From Topomyia yanbarensis (taxonomy: Eukaryota; Arthropoda; Insecta; Diptera; Culicidae), in the NCBI RefSeq assembly GCF_030247195.1, contig NC_080672.1, forward strand, positions 369,822,271 to 369,886,270: a DNA stretch of 64,000 nucleotides, in the 5' to 3' direction. The notes beneath the pieces are model-generated. The model did no database searches. It was given only the letters and a program-made list of their open reading frames with translations, and was not told where the DNA came from. Both the position numbers and the translations under genes were made by a program. Positions 44,214-56,405 of this stretch are shown here, piece by piece; within the stretch, counting starts at the first letter, position 1, and each line of letters begins with the position of its first letter.

Positions 44214-45461
44214 GGGAACACTGAGGAGACTTGATCCCCTTTTCTATTTTTCAATCACAATCCATGAAATGATAAAAAATGAAGTATTTTTTGTAGTTTT
44301 ATATAGTCTGTAGGGATGACTGATAATCATAAAAAATACATGGACATATTACACTGGACAGAAACTATGAGTATTTCTGGAAAACAACAAATAATTGGAA
44401 ACTGCTTAGATTAGTGGAGACTCGATCCCAAATTTAAAGACACTTGATTCCTTTTTGAAAACATATTTAAAAGAGCATGTTGGGTTAATGAGATAATTTT
44501 AGCCATGTTTCTGTTATTTGAAGCCTTTGGTTAGAGCAGCGTCTGCCATCTTTGCTCAACGCATTGGCTCAAATGGTAGTGCGATAATTAGGGCACTCGG
44601 ATCGAGTTTTGGCTGTGCTCAAACAGAAGAATTTCACCATTCTCAAGCCATTTTTGTTGCAAAACAAAGACGCTGAATTAATGCAATTAATAATTAATGA
44701 AATAGTGTGGCACTTTTCCTAATTCCATTAAAATAGGCACTTTATCCTATTCAATGGATTGTGGTATTGATTACATATTATTATTTTTGTTATTCAATAT
44801 TACACATCTCTCACCTGACTTTTTTATGAATTCCCCAAAAATCCTTTTTTGAAAACTCTATGTTGTTATGGTTGAGGAACGCCTAATGTGGGAAGCATGG
44901 TTACCACTTATACAGTAGTAAACAATTACAGTTAAGTTTTCGACAAATTATTTTCGACTCATTTTTTGTCATTTTCTGGCAACAATACGCCAATTGTTAT
45001 GATGTGAATTTTGTTATGTTTAGTGGTGTTTAACAATCATAGTGAAGGGAATCAAATCTCAACGAATTTGGAGGGACCAAGAGAACCCATAGCATCCAAT
45101 TCAAAAACTATAGTATGAATATAGCTGAACGAAAAATCAGCTCAATCATAACGTGTTCATATACTTGACATTCTCCTGGAATGCTATATGTAAAAGTGTG
45201 AAATGTGATTTTAATCAATTTTAAAAATGTTTAAAAATTTAGAAAATAAATCCTCTTTAATTCAACTGAGACTTTTTCTTAAATCGGTGAAAATTTGGTT
45301 ATACATTTTGAATTTCTATTTTTTGTATGAAAAAAATTTATGTTTAGATAAAACTACACAACTTTCTAGTATATTTGACGAATGTTTTCTGATTCGCCTT
45401 TGAGTTACGATGCTAGAATCAAGTCTCCCCGGGGATCAAGCCTCATCAGTCTCCCCTTCCC
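44214..45461. mobile_element. MITE-like element with GACTTGATCCCC inverted ends
   Basis: The left end is GGGAACACTGAGGAGACTTG followed by ATCCCC. The right end is the complement of GGGAAGGGGAGACTGATGAG followed by GCTTGATCCCC, so the terminal blocks are related but diverged. The motif recurs inside (GTGGAGACTCGATCCC at about 44415). It contains the repeat 44512-44758. No flanking duplication could be fixed and no coding frame is present. Confidence 0.55.
44512..44758 (+). repeat. Second copy of the 42265-42540 repeat
   Basis: It has the same block order (GGTTAGAGCAGCGTCTGCCA, CAACGCATTG, AAAATAGGCACTTTATCC). It lies inside the GACTTGATCCCC element whereas the first lies inside the piggyBac-like element, so the repeat probably moves independently or both elements captured it. 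Confidence 0.7.
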
Positions 45462-46429
45462 ATGAGAGATCCTTAGTTAATTGAGTTAATCAGTCAGAGA
45501 AAATTGGATTAAAATCTTTTTATGTTTGAAGGATAGCTGAACCTGGATAGATCTGATCTAGTAAGACATTCTAGATTTGGCCGAAAATCCTTGGTTAAGT
45601 TTCCCAAAGTATTTCTGACAGATTATAGTATTCACGGTGTGGAGCCGTGACGGGACGACATTTTGTCTCACTTTTCTTCCAAAGGAGCCGCATTACGTTT
45701 CGCTGTGAGCGTGAGATTCTGGATCTAACTCTCAGTACTCATTTTCCGCTTTACCATCACGAATTAGTAGCGACTGACTCAAATGGCACGTTCCACAAGT
45801 TTGTGGGAGATTTATGCCTTGCCGTTATTAGTCTTTTCATCATTGTACTTAAGGGAAAAATTGGGGAAGTCGTAAGGTTAGGAATAAGGAAAACAACGGC
45901 ACACAGAACATAGACAATACAGAAGTATACTTCACCCCCAAGAGAATAAAAGATACGTCTCGATGAGCGGACATCAACGCCTCCGATAGGGTATTGAGAT
46001 AACAGAACGACAACGCCTCCGAGAGATATTATCATTCAAATACGGCTTAAATCGATTTAGGTTTATAAACTTTGGCCGTGATTTTTTGGAAGCCATAGCT
46101 CAGCTTATACCGTTTTTTGCCAAAATTTCCAAAAATCGATCGTCGATAATGCAAAAATATTACTATTTTTTCTCAGTATATTTCAGAGCTTTCCAGCAAA
46201 CTCTATAGCTCTTTCCCACATTGTTCATAAATAATGTAGAACCGAAAATTCGGATGATTCACAAAGATCGCACGAATAATACTCAGCACACTGCATAGTA
46301 GCTATGTGATAAATGAGTTTGCATTGTCCAGTCAGTGCCCTGACTAGAATACTTCAATTGTGCTTGGAAAAATGCAACAAATTCTTTGGCATTTTTTGTT
46401 TGAACGCAAGTTTTCAATCTACCCCGAGG
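45462..46429. other. Unassigned sequence
   Basis: No gene or repeat was recognised. The 88-codon plus frame at 45647-45913 and the antisense 92-codon frame have no motif. The DNA is AT-rich without long inverted repeats. Confidence 0.45.
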
Positions 46430-47000
46430 GTTGCCATGTTCGGATGCAACCTTCACTCTTGGGCTTTATCCAGTGGTAGAACTGGTGCAGGACAAACTAA
46501 GTTAGCCGCAGCACCCGCTCTTGCCAATTCGTCCGCCTATTGATTTCTAGTAATACCGGAATGACCGGATACCCATAGAAGGTAGATAGAATTTCAAATG
46601 CTAAATTCATCGATTTGAGTTAGATGTGCGATTACTCATTTCGATCTCGAATTTTCCGAAGTGTTTTCAGAACAGCCTGCCTGCAAAATTCGCAACTTTT
46701 ATCGCAAATTCCCTGTTGAAATGCTAATTGTACGCCACATAGAATCGCGAACATTTCTGCTTGGAATACGGTATACGACAATAGACTCCAGCACCGGCTC
46801 GGCCCTCGAACGAACAACCGCCAGTATAACAAACTATTTAACTTGATCTGCGATAATAATTTCAGAGCAAGAAAATTGCAGCTGACGAGCTCCGGTTGTA
46901 ATCCATCGTAGCGCGAATAGCAATTTATTTGGTTTAGCTGCTAGAAGATACCATTGCTCTACAACACGCAAGACTTGCTGCATCATATCAAAAAGTGTGG
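46430..47000 (-). pseudogene. LINE E RNase H region fragment
   Basis: On the minus strand, 46632-46832 reads RGPSRCWSLLSYTVFQAEMF followed by AILCGVQLAFQQGICDK and QAVLKTLRKIRDRNE. This has the FQAE(M/L) and later blocks of the RNase H domain found after RT in R1/LOA/I-group LINEs. Further degraded blocks towards 46430 resemble the GHSGIxGNExADELA end. Stops and frameshifts are common. It belongs with the RT fragment at 47908-48085 across the inserted MITE. Confidence 0.7.
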
Positions 47001-47002
47001 TA

Positions 47003-47905
47003 TCGTAAATCGGGGTGACTTTGATCACTCGAAACGTTTTTCGTAGATCGCTTATTAAACCAGAATAGTCTACCGAATCATTTTAATTGGAAATGATTTT
47101 TACTCTAAACTTATAAAATACTGATTTGCTATACTTTTTTTCGGTTTTTGGGTACAAAAACTACAAAAAAAACGAAGTTTGACTTTATCTTATTTTTACG
47201 AAGCTTCGTAAAGTGTCTATTTTTTATAAAACGAATAAAACTCAGATTTGAGCAAGAGTAATAAATTACAAGCGAGTTTTTATTTTCCTTTAGATTTGGT
47301 TGTGCCAAATTTAGTTTTAAGAGTTTGTTTATTTTAAATACATTTTTTGTGAAACTAGTTGGCAATTATTTCAAATTATTTTAAGCTAAAATTCGCAACA
47401 TTTTTTTTATTGTTCAATATTCCAGTGGGTTAAAATAGATGAAACTTTTTCAACATTGATAAAGCACTGAAATAAAACAATTTTAGCAGTTTTAAAGGTT
47501 TTCGGAATCTTTTATTCTAGTTGGACACAAATTATACGAACTTTGGTTACTCAAATTTTACAGTGCATTGAAATACTTTGTATAATACCAATTAACATCT
47601 ATTTAACAATGAGTATCTTTCCAGAATTAGCTTAAACAAACATTTGAATGAAAAACATTGACATCAATAACTTATTATGGGTGAACATGCAGGTTATCAA
47701 AGTCACCCCGGAATACGAAAACGGACTTCAACTTGAAATCATTTTTGGAAAAATAGCTGAAAGCGGACAATTTCAGGTAAAACCATCCAATCTTGTTCTC
47801 CATACATCAGTACACGGTTTAAAAATAAACTTGAAAAAAATGTGTTACGTCTAAAAATATGTAATGATTACTTCGAAAAGTGATCATTGTCACCCCGGTT
47901 TACGG
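47003..47905. mobile_element. TA-flanked MITE with CGTAAAYCGGGGTGAC ends
   Basis: The left end TCGTAAATCGGGGTGACTTT and the right end, complement of CCGTAAACCGGGGTGACAAT, are related inverted repeats that continue through GATCACT. TA lies on both sides (47001-47002, 47906-47907). AGTCACCCCGG recurs internally near 47700. The 903-bp body is AT-rich and non-coding. TA duplication fits Tc1/mariner-type. It interrupts LINE E. Confidence 0.8.
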
Positions 47906-47907
47906 TA

Positions 47908-48085
47908 ATTCAAATACCGGTGATCATTTTATGATAGTCATCGGCGAAACCGTATATCGGAAACCCAGGCTCATTAAGTTCCTATTCAAACAAGCCATCA
48001 GCGACAAGATTCCATAGAAGTGGTGATAGCACACCACCTTGAGGACATCCGCAGACACTCAGTTTCCTTTGTAGCATGTTAACCT
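47908..48085 (-). pseudogene. LINE E reverse transcriptase core fragment
   Basis: The minus strand reads KLSVCGCPQGGVLSPLLWNL followed by VADGLFE and then GFADDYHKMI, i.e. the PQGGVLSPLLWN block and a catalytic FADD block. These are hallmarks of RTs from R1/LOA-like insect LINEs. It is only about 60 codons long. The matching RNase H region is at 46430-47000. Confidence 0.75.
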
Positions 48086-48089
48086 TTTT

Positions 48090-49732
48090 CGTAATTTTTG
48101 TCATTATTCGTTCACTACGCTCACTATGCCAAAACGCATCACATCAAGAAATATTCAGGCGCTTGTGTACATATATTCCCTTGCAAAACCCAAATGCACA
48201 TGGGAATGAAATGGATAGATACGAATGTGTTAAGAGGAAAGAGTATTCTTAAAATTCAAGCGAGAGAAATGGTTATCGAAAGAGTAGTATTTGTAAAAAT
48301 ACGTACTTCCGATTACGAATACTCGAATCACTTGACGTCTATCTGAGGATTTACAGAACTGCAACTCGTCCATTTCGATCCTGATCGGGGAAGAGACAGC
48401 AGTGTGAAGTTCTTTTTTTAGTATCGCGGTGTGTTTTAAAAGGTAGTTTATTAAAAATGTGAGAATTTTTTTAGGATTAAATTTATTTAAAAAAGTTCCT
48501 TTCTGATAGGCATAGCTAGTGCGGTCGTGAATTGTGCGGTCAACAAATTTGAATTCGTTACATTTCGTGCGAACTTGTGTGTGAAAAGAAGGTAAGAATT
48601 AATAATTGAGTTGTGTGATAAAAAGCTTCAAAGCGTCGAATAGCCGATCGACTGCTGACCCCACGTTCCGGCTTCGAAAGTTCCCGACGCTTTTGGTAAA
48701 AGGACGGAAGGAAGCAGCAAAACCATCAACGCGCTTCGTTAGAGCGACGGCCATCTTTATCGTCGAAAAGTTGGCCGAATTCAACACCCGGTAGGCAAAG
48801 GCCTAATTAGCGTCATCATTGCAACACCATTGTAGACGCCGTTCGTCGCCATCGCTGAATTGTTTTGCGATAGGAAGTCGGTGCCGAAGCCGCAATACCA
48901 GTCGGCACCCAGCTGAGATGCAGCTCTGCTAGATCGACGCTGTTCCTGAAATAACGCGTGTAAGTTACAAAATAGATCGTTGATCCGTGCACGTAGACAA
49001 ATACACACACAAAACTCAAACCTGCGAAAGCTTTTTTTTGCCGCTCGAAAGCGCATTTGTACTGCTCCGCGCAGCTTTATCCACTAACAGAAATTTTGAC
49101 CGCACTTCGGTAGCAAGAAAGGGGAAAGCTAGAAAGAGAGGGAAGGAATCGAAAACATGTAAATTTCGATTCGTTCAATAAAATGTTTTTCTGCTAGTGT
49201 TAAAAAAACGAAAGCTTAGGGAAATATATTTTATATATGTGTCGTGTAGTTGTTTTGCTCATTTGAGCCATTTTATTTCAGGGAGATGGCGTTTTTTACT
49301 GTATTTTCAGGTGGGACATTATGGTTTTAGTGATGATTAAATGAGAAAGATGGGGAATAAAATTATGCTGGACTGCAAAAAAAGCAAAACGGATGGAAAA
49401 AGAATGCAGCAAAATAACTACGGATGAACAAACTATATAATATTCTCCGAAAAGGGAAAAAATGAAAATGGAAATTACTAAACGAAGAATTGTATGTTTT
49501 GGATGAAAAATAAGAAAAAAAAAACAGGGTTAATCGTAAGTTTTTGATCAAACTAACAATAACAAAACATATACTAACAATAGAAATAACGTAGGGCGTC
49601 AAGTGATTCGAGTCAATCGAACGACTGGTCAAACGTGATGTCCCGTCCGAGCAGCAGGTCTGTTTATGCCGATGAGACACAGTGAAGCTGAAACTTGTTT
49701 TGGTTTAGCAGACCAATGCGGAAGCGCTATGC
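48090..49732. other. Unassigned sequence
   Basis: No protein family was recognised. 48500-48980 is GC-richer and 48606-48794 holds a 62-codon plus frame and an equally long minus frame without motifs. An AATAAA lies at about 49178-49183. It could be a retroelement leader or host untranslated exon; the sequence alone does not decide. Confidence 0.4.
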
Positions 49733-49970
49733 CAGTGATTCTCAACCTGGGGTCCGCGGACCCCTAGGGGGCCGTGAAGTCGTTGTTGGGGATCCGCGAA
49801 GAAAAATATATTTTCCGAGCGCATATTTAAATTTCAAGTCTTGCTTCTTAACAAACTGCAAATAACATATTGATAGCATACTATATCGATGTTTATACGC
49901 GGGGGTTCGCAGAAATCCGGGGTGATTTCTAAGGGGTCCGCGGTACGAAAAAAGATTGAAACTCAAAGTG
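49733..49970. mobile_element. hAT-like short element (GGGGTCCGCGG)
   Basis: It starts CAGTGATTCTCAACCTGGGG and ends in GAAACTCAAAGTG, with inverted GGGGTCCGCGG and CCGCGGACCCC-type blocks near both ends. This start is typical of widespread hAT MITEs in animals. The termini match imperfectly and no 8-bp duplication was found. Confidence 0.6.
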
Positions 49971-50761
49971 TGTTCCCGTTTTAGGGATTTAGCGCCGGCG
50001 CCGGCGGTAATCTATTGCGACGACAAGTTAGTGTCGGTTTCTGATGAGGCTCCTTGGGTCCGCTTGGAATTCTTTTGGGCCCAGATTTACAGGTAGCTGT
50101 TAGCATATCAACCAAAAGACATAACTAAATTTGGATATTTGTCGTGTTTAAAAATATGTATATGAGAAACATATAGGGTAGATCGAGTACAGCCAGAATA
50201 TCTCGGACTGGAACGAGGCCGACCGGATTCGTTTAACGGAGATCTGGAGCTGGAACACTAGGCGCACGATCAGACAACATGGCTAATGTCGCGATAACCG
50301 TCACCACAAGCGCAGAGACCACTCTCCACGACCCCAATACGTCGAAGATGCGCATTAAATGTATAATGTTGTATTAAATGTATAATGTATTTCCAAGCTT
50401 CATCGAACGAATAGCCTCCTAGGAACTGTAACGGCGTGGGTATGGTCGTCGATAGGTAAACATAAAACCATCAGTTTTAGGGGGAGAATTTTTGCAGCAC
50501 AACTGGCACAATAATTTGCATTGAAGTGATGCATTACTGTCATCATCTGACGAACGTTACGGTGATATGCGCACTTCAATGCATAGTGCGAACATCTTTG
50601 TTGTCAGATAAATTTGTGTGTTTAAATAACAATCATTACGTTTATGTACAGTATTATCATTTCATCGCGAAACGTCTATCGTTTGAATGTGAATCTACAT
50701 GGAATGCTGTTGTCACCGAAAAAGGATGCCTGTTTCCGTGTATTCTAATCAAAGGTTGAAT
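49971..50761. other. Unassigned sequence
   Basis: I found no coding frame with motifs and no long inverted repeat. A TATAATGT string is repeated at about 50360-50390 (AAATGTATAATG twice). Confidence 0.4.
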
Positions 50762-51260
50762 TTAGTACATAACGTAGGGCCTAGCCACCAGGCGAAATAT
50801 TGTTTCTCTCGTTAATCCGTCGACGACCCGGTGCCAATAATCGTGTTTTTCAGCTTTCATCATGTTTTCATTTGCGTTTCCAACGTCGCGTATATTCGGA
50901 AAAAATCGGGCGATCCGATGTTCAGGAAGTCCTTGTAAGACTTTTGCAGGTACAATTCTGTACATACTATGCCCACCACGGAGTGGGACACCGTCCACGG
51001 TTCTTCGTGCCGGGTACTCGTTTCGTCTAGCCTTTAATAGCAGTGTAGAGAAAAAAAACGTTGTACGCTTCCCCTGGAGGAATTTCTTGTTTTGATTCGT
51101 TTTTAGGATATAGTGGACGCATACTACACCGTGGGAGTTGAAGTCTTCTGTAACTAGATGAGGTGCGATGGATATGGAAACAATATCAATAAGTTTTTGC
51201 CTTTGATTCGGATTTGACAAGCGACAACTTCAATACCTGGTACCGAGCAAAGGCTAATCC
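50762..51260 (-). pseudogene. LINE fragment (endonuclease end joined to pre-RT region)
   Basis: A 152-codon minus-strand frame starts SNPNQRQKLIDIVSISIAPH and VTEDFNSHGVV, resembling the GDFNAHxxxWG block of an AP endonuclease with the key Asp context altered. It ends MKAEKHDYWHRVVDGLTRET, resembling the linker before the RT of R1/LOA-type LINEs. The intervening part is shorter than normal, so there is an internal deletion. The match is by motif style; the family may be that of LINE E. Confidence 0.5.
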
Positions 51261-54100
51261 GATTGAAATAATAGCACGTGCTGATCCTCAAAACGCTTCT
51301 ACATAGTATTTTCTCGGCCCTGGCGAATAATGTTAAAATTATGGAAGATCTACGGCGGAAGTTTACAAGGTTTTACATAATGCAAATACATAGGAAAATA
51401 ATAGAACTGACGCACTTACGTCAGTTTTGTAACAGCTCCCATCACGGGACACTCTCAAGCCTTTACAATTCCTTGTAAAGAAATTAGGAGAGGAAATGAT
51501 TCTCCTCTTTCGAAAATTTATAGACACATTAGAAGTTGTGCCCTCAATGGTATTGTCAGAATCTCGCTCTTAGTCGTGGCCGGTGGCGTAGCACTCTTTA
51601 GCATTTTTTCTTGGAGCGTTCCTCAAAAGAATGCTTTAGTTTTTCTAATATAATTTATATGTGGAATATGTCGACAGTTCATGCGGAGTCTCTCCACAGA
51701 AGCAAAATTTTTCATAAATATCTCCGCATTTTCCAGTAGGCGAACAGGTAGACCAGCTCCGTTAAAAAAAAAACAAAGTTTGGAAGAACAGATCTGTCGA
51801 AAGGCTGAACGCAATTGCTTGCATACCAGAATATTAACTGACTAAACCGAAGGGTAATGGAAAGAATGAACTCCATATTTCGCAATTAAGGCCCCTCTCG
51901 GAGACTACACCTTCAATCTCTACTTCCCGGGCGGGTATGTAAACTAGCTACTTCTTCGTACATGCTTGAGTGTTGTTTAGTTAGATCACGCGATATATGG
52001 ATGATGTGAAATGGCTTATCTTTGGTCCGGAAATAGACCATCCAGGAGCCGTTTGTATTAAATGAGTATGGTTTGCCATTGGTGCTCAAAGCCCATTAAG
52101 CCTGAAAGGATGTTGGTCATCGGAGCTACCTTACCATTAGTCCACACTATCATACAGGCTTCAGTACCCACCAAAGCAGCCTCTATTGCAGGGAATGGAA
52201 AATCAATGCAACGAAATTTAAAAGAAAGGAGTTATTGGAACTGTACAAATGCTCCATGTAGTATCAGTAATAAACAAAGCCGTTTTCGTTGAGCCGTCGG
52301 TCATATCGCCCGTTAACAAATGGTGTTTTCAAATGGCCATCAGCTATTATCAGAGTAGTTTTTTACACTTGCACATGCCTTGTCTGAATTTTCGTCAGTA
52401 CGGGTAGAAATCATTTCGAGTATTTCTACCCACTCGAAAAAAAGTGTTCCACCGGCCCTGAGACAGAGTCTGGACAAAGTTTGGTGAAATACTATTTCGG
52501 TTACGCATGCGTGTCAATAATTGCGATTTTCGGCTTTCTTCACACTCCTCATTTAATACCGAATATCGCTGCGTACGAAATCGAGAAATCTGCTTTAGAT
52601 TCAAACATTTTTTGTCTTTGGCTCAGAAAAAAGATTACGAATGACCCGAGTTTCAGAGGGGGGGTACAATTTCAGTTGTAGAATCAATTTTATTTCGACA
52701 TCCATTCCGCCTTGAGACAAATCAGGCCATGAGGCGGAAATGCGCAAGATAACCTTGAAAGCGGATTAGCACCATTCTTGATAATATTACACTGTTAGGA
52801 CTGGCAAGCTCGACCTGTTTGTCCGAGAGTCACCGAACTAATGAAGAGAAATAACGATTGTTGCTGATAGGATTTTCCAGTTTCCCACTGTAACGGTAAT
52901 ACAGGTGATACCAAGGAATACTTATCTACTGCAAATTGAAATCATTAAATTCGTAAAAGAGAATCTTTTGATGAACCAGGAACGTATACCTAAACTAGCA
53001 ACAGACTCCAACAAAAGCCAACCAATTGAGACTGCAGCTAGTGTTTTCAAATCAACAACCACTACCACCAGTAAGGAAGGAAACGCACAGGAAGATGGAA
53101 ACAAATGCTACTAAAAAGCAAGTAAGATTGCTTGATTATGAGCACCAAGACAGCAGTCGTGATGACGACGTGGACTTGATCGATGACATTAGAGATGGAG
53201 GACAAATTAATCCCCTAGTTTTACGATTTTTTAATTTTTTCAAAATTTTGGAAGTATTTTATGTTTCGCGGCTCATCTGGTTATTTAAAATCACTAAGTG
53301 GTGAGTTCTTAAATTTCTTGGTTCAGGCATTTGAAGAAAAACATGCAAAAAAACCTTGGGATCCGATACACGACCACGGATTTCTAGATATGGATTTCGG
53401 TGTATTGTGAGATAGAAATGCCTAGCATGATTTCTAATTTCGAACTACCAGTTACTGTAAAATTTGATTTATTAAATTGTAGCAGCAACGTATGTTTCAC
53501 TTCCACGAATGATTATTTTGATGTCATATCATATGCAAGGCCACTGTCTCTTGGATTCAACGAGTACATCGATAATACTCGACGAACTCTTTAGTAATAG
53601 ATATTTTAACGTTTATGAAGGAAGTAGTTTTATTCTAAGATCTCGTATGCCCGACTTTTTATACATTTTTGTTCGAAATTGCCAGATTTAGATTCAAAAT
53701 ACTTGGCAACGCCTCATTCATATCCAATAATAGACCCGAGTTTTTGGAAAAATTCTTTGTGGGTAATGCTTTTTTCCTATGAGACAAGTCTGAAATGTTT
53801 GTGTGCATTTTTTGGAGGAATTCTATAATACATCATAGTATTTTTTAATATTTTAGGACGTTCGGGTAAACCATTAAAATTGTTAGTGGATTACATCATT
53901 TTTTTGGAATCTATTTGAAACACAAGTACTGCACTACGTTACAAAACCTGTTGTTAAGTGAATATGTTGTCTGGTCACCGAAATCAAGTTTATTTGATAC
54001 TGACCGTTCTTTCCGTATAGGACCTATAACATTCGTCCAACAAGCACATCGCATAGATAGACTAAAAAATAATGAATAATTTAGAAGCACGTGTCGTTGC

Positions 54101-54102
<2 letters not shown>
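51261..54102. other. Unassigned sequence with short unsupported frames
   Basis: Two adjacent plus-strand frames, 52905-53114 (QRIPKLATDSNKSQ-like, then TTTTTSKEGN) and one from ATG 53095 (METNATKKQVRLLDYEHQDS, acidic DDDVDLIDD), could be a broken acidic protein, but I recognise no family. The rest, including 51.3-52.3 and 53.4-54.1 kb, shows no gene or long repeat. Confidence 0.35.

Positions 54103-54143
<41 letters not shown>
54103..54143. repeat. (CT)n microsatellite
   Basis: A 41-bp uninterrupted CT run. On the minus strand it is a GA tract, a potential GAGA-factor type site. It borders the GC-richer segment 54150-54850. Confidence 0.95.
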
Positions 54144-54144
<1 letters not shown>

Positions 54145-56204
54145 AATCGTCAGCTATTAATTCCATCGGTCATATATATTTACATAAATAATCCTACCGT
54201 TCCGCGCAGAACCGGCCACATCAGAAGGGGACTCGGTCCAACGACACGGTTGTAGCTACCGATATGTTGAGAGCGTGTGAAAATAAAACCAAAACGAGTA
54301 GGATTACCTCAGTCGAAAATCTGTCCAATCGACAACGACGGCAACGACTGCGAGAAGTCAGCTCGTTAAAAGGGGTTAACATACCGGCTGCCATCAAAAT
54401 ATTTGATCAATGTCTTAGCACTTAGTCGAAGCTATCGGCAAGTGGCTAAGCTTTCGAGCTGAGATGGGATTTCGGAAGTCTGGAAGAAAACGATCCACGC
54501 TGGTACCTACCTAGCGGGCGAGAGAGTCAGAGTCCGAGACTGACAAAAGCCTAATTAAAATACAATGTTCAGGCAGACCACTGCTGGTGAAACGCCTCCG
54601 TGTCAGAGCGCCGCACTTACCCCGCCTAAACCCTTCCAGCTGTAACTGATTGAAGTTGGCTGATAAGGATACGTCGAAAGCATTTCAGCTTAGCTACACG
54701 TCCGATCGCGTGTGTGGAGCTGAACCGAGTTGTGTGTGGGAGTATCAATCCCAAAATTCGATCGAACAAATCCGAGAAGCAGCTCGTGGCGGTTGCTGTT
54801 CTGGCAGCATTATGTGTGTCCCGCTGTTGCGGGACGTCCGTTAGCATATGGTGCAATATTTTTCGGAGGTGAATTAAATTTTATCTCACGGTTTGGGAAC
54901 GGTGGCTCGATACGAGATGTTAAACCACTGATCGACGCTTTTTTGGCTTTAAGTCATAATAAAAAACGTTTCACTAAAAATCGTGCAGACTTTTATATAG
55001 GTTCAATATCGTTTGGTAAACTGTTGCTTTCCAGAAAGCATTCGCAAATTCCGATACCGTTCGGCGGACCATGATTGGCCTTCAACAACTGGGCAGGTGC
55101 TTTTCGACGTTCCCGATTTTGTATTAAGTATTCAGCGTTCGCTGCCCAACACTCTCAGCCACCCACCCCGATCCTGCGCACGATTCGAAGCTGTCTGTTT
55201 GTGTTTGCCACCTTAATCTTCATAATTCATTTTTTATGTTTCATTTTTGGAGCTTTCTGCATCTCAATTTAAGCTGGCAGTGCACCGTTTATATTTCGTT
55301 TGGACTGGATTTGGTTTCGCTTTCCCGTCAGCTAACAGAAATACGAGAGCAGATCACTGCTGCCTGCGCCCCTAGGGTAACAGCGGGAGTTCCGATGGAT
55401 GCTAAGGGAAAAAATGAGAACATTAAAATCGACTTTAAAACAATCAAACCTCGCGCGTTCCTTTCCTAAGGGTGGCTGTGATGCATACTGGGGAAGCTGA
55501 GGGGGGAAACGATGCAAATGCGCTGCGTGATTGCCCTGAGCATGTGGTGGACGAAGAGGGCGCTTTAAAATATTCGCCTTGGTTTTCGCCCACGCAATCA
55601 ATTAAGCTTCGGACTTGGGTCATGTACGAAATAAGCGCAGGCCTCGGGAGGACTTTCACGCTGAGCGATATCTCGGTCTATACTCTTTCGAAAATCAACA
55701 AAACAATTTGGGACCAGGTGCATTTTGCATTTTTTTCGTGTGTTTGCTCGGTGGTTGGTAAAGGTGAATGTTATTCTACATAGGGGTATGAACTCGATTG
55801 TGAAACAGTGTGAAACTTTAAAAAAATCTATTTTTGATAAGAAAAAATTTAGTAAACCAAGATTTTTTAATATTGTACACATTAGGAAAACTCGAATGAA
55901 TACAGAGTTTTATTTGTTATTAAATGTATATTCATGTTCTTTGGAATGCTCCGTTGATGTGCAACTTTCGAAACTAGAGCTGATGACCATGCTAGCTACA
56001 GTATTTTTCTGGACACTTTAAGCTAGCTAGTTCAATGTGATGATCATATGATGACAGATTTTGTCAAAGTGTACAGAATTTGTTCATCAGAAATTTAATA
56101 GTTGCTTAGTTTGTTTAGAAAGTTTTACGCTAGTTCGTAATTATAAACTGATAATTCATTTATTTGGTTTTTGGCGTAAGTGCCAATACCTTATTCAAGA
56201 TTTT
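54144..56204. other. GC-richer unassigned segment, possibly host sequence
   Basis: About 54150-55680 has higher GC than its surroundings and no repeat match within the window. Candidate frames are a 114-codon plus frame at 54730-55074 without an ATG near its start, and a plus frame from ATG 55481 to 55783 (MHTGEAEGGNDANALRDCPE and onward, about 100 codons). Neither shows a known domain. Host exons or a regulatory region are possible. 55680-56200 is AT-rich and empty. Confidence 0.35.
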
Positions 56205-56405
56205 TTGGTGGTATCCAACTAGGAAAACTGGTCAAAATGGTGAGTAAAGTGAAAGCAATTATGTCAAAAAAATAAAACAAAGCGCGTCGGACTGGAATCT
56301 TGAAGGTTGCGGGTTCGAATCTCGTCTCTGAGGAATTTTGTTTTTACATAATTGCTTTCATTTCACTGACCATTTCGATCAATTTTCCCCGTTGGATATC
56401 ACCAA
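56205..56405. mobile_element. Hairpin element with tRNA-like half in its loop
   Basis: The left arm (about 56205-56278) and right arm (about 56338-56405) are inverted copies: TTGGTGGTATCCAAC faces GTTGGATATCACCAA, and GTGAAAGCAATTATGT faces ACATAATTGCTTTCAT. Between them, 56282-56330 reads like the 3' half of a tRNA: an anticodon-arm-like GTCGGACTGGAATCTTGA, a 5-nt variable region and a T arm with GGTTCGAATCT (box B). No D arm or box A is present. It may derive from a tRNA or a tRNA-derived SINE captured in a MITE. Confidence 0.7.

Noticed and set aside
56282..56330. Complete tRNA gene
   Set aside because: Only the anticodon-like and T arms are present; D arm, box A and acceptor stem are absent and long inverted arms replace them.
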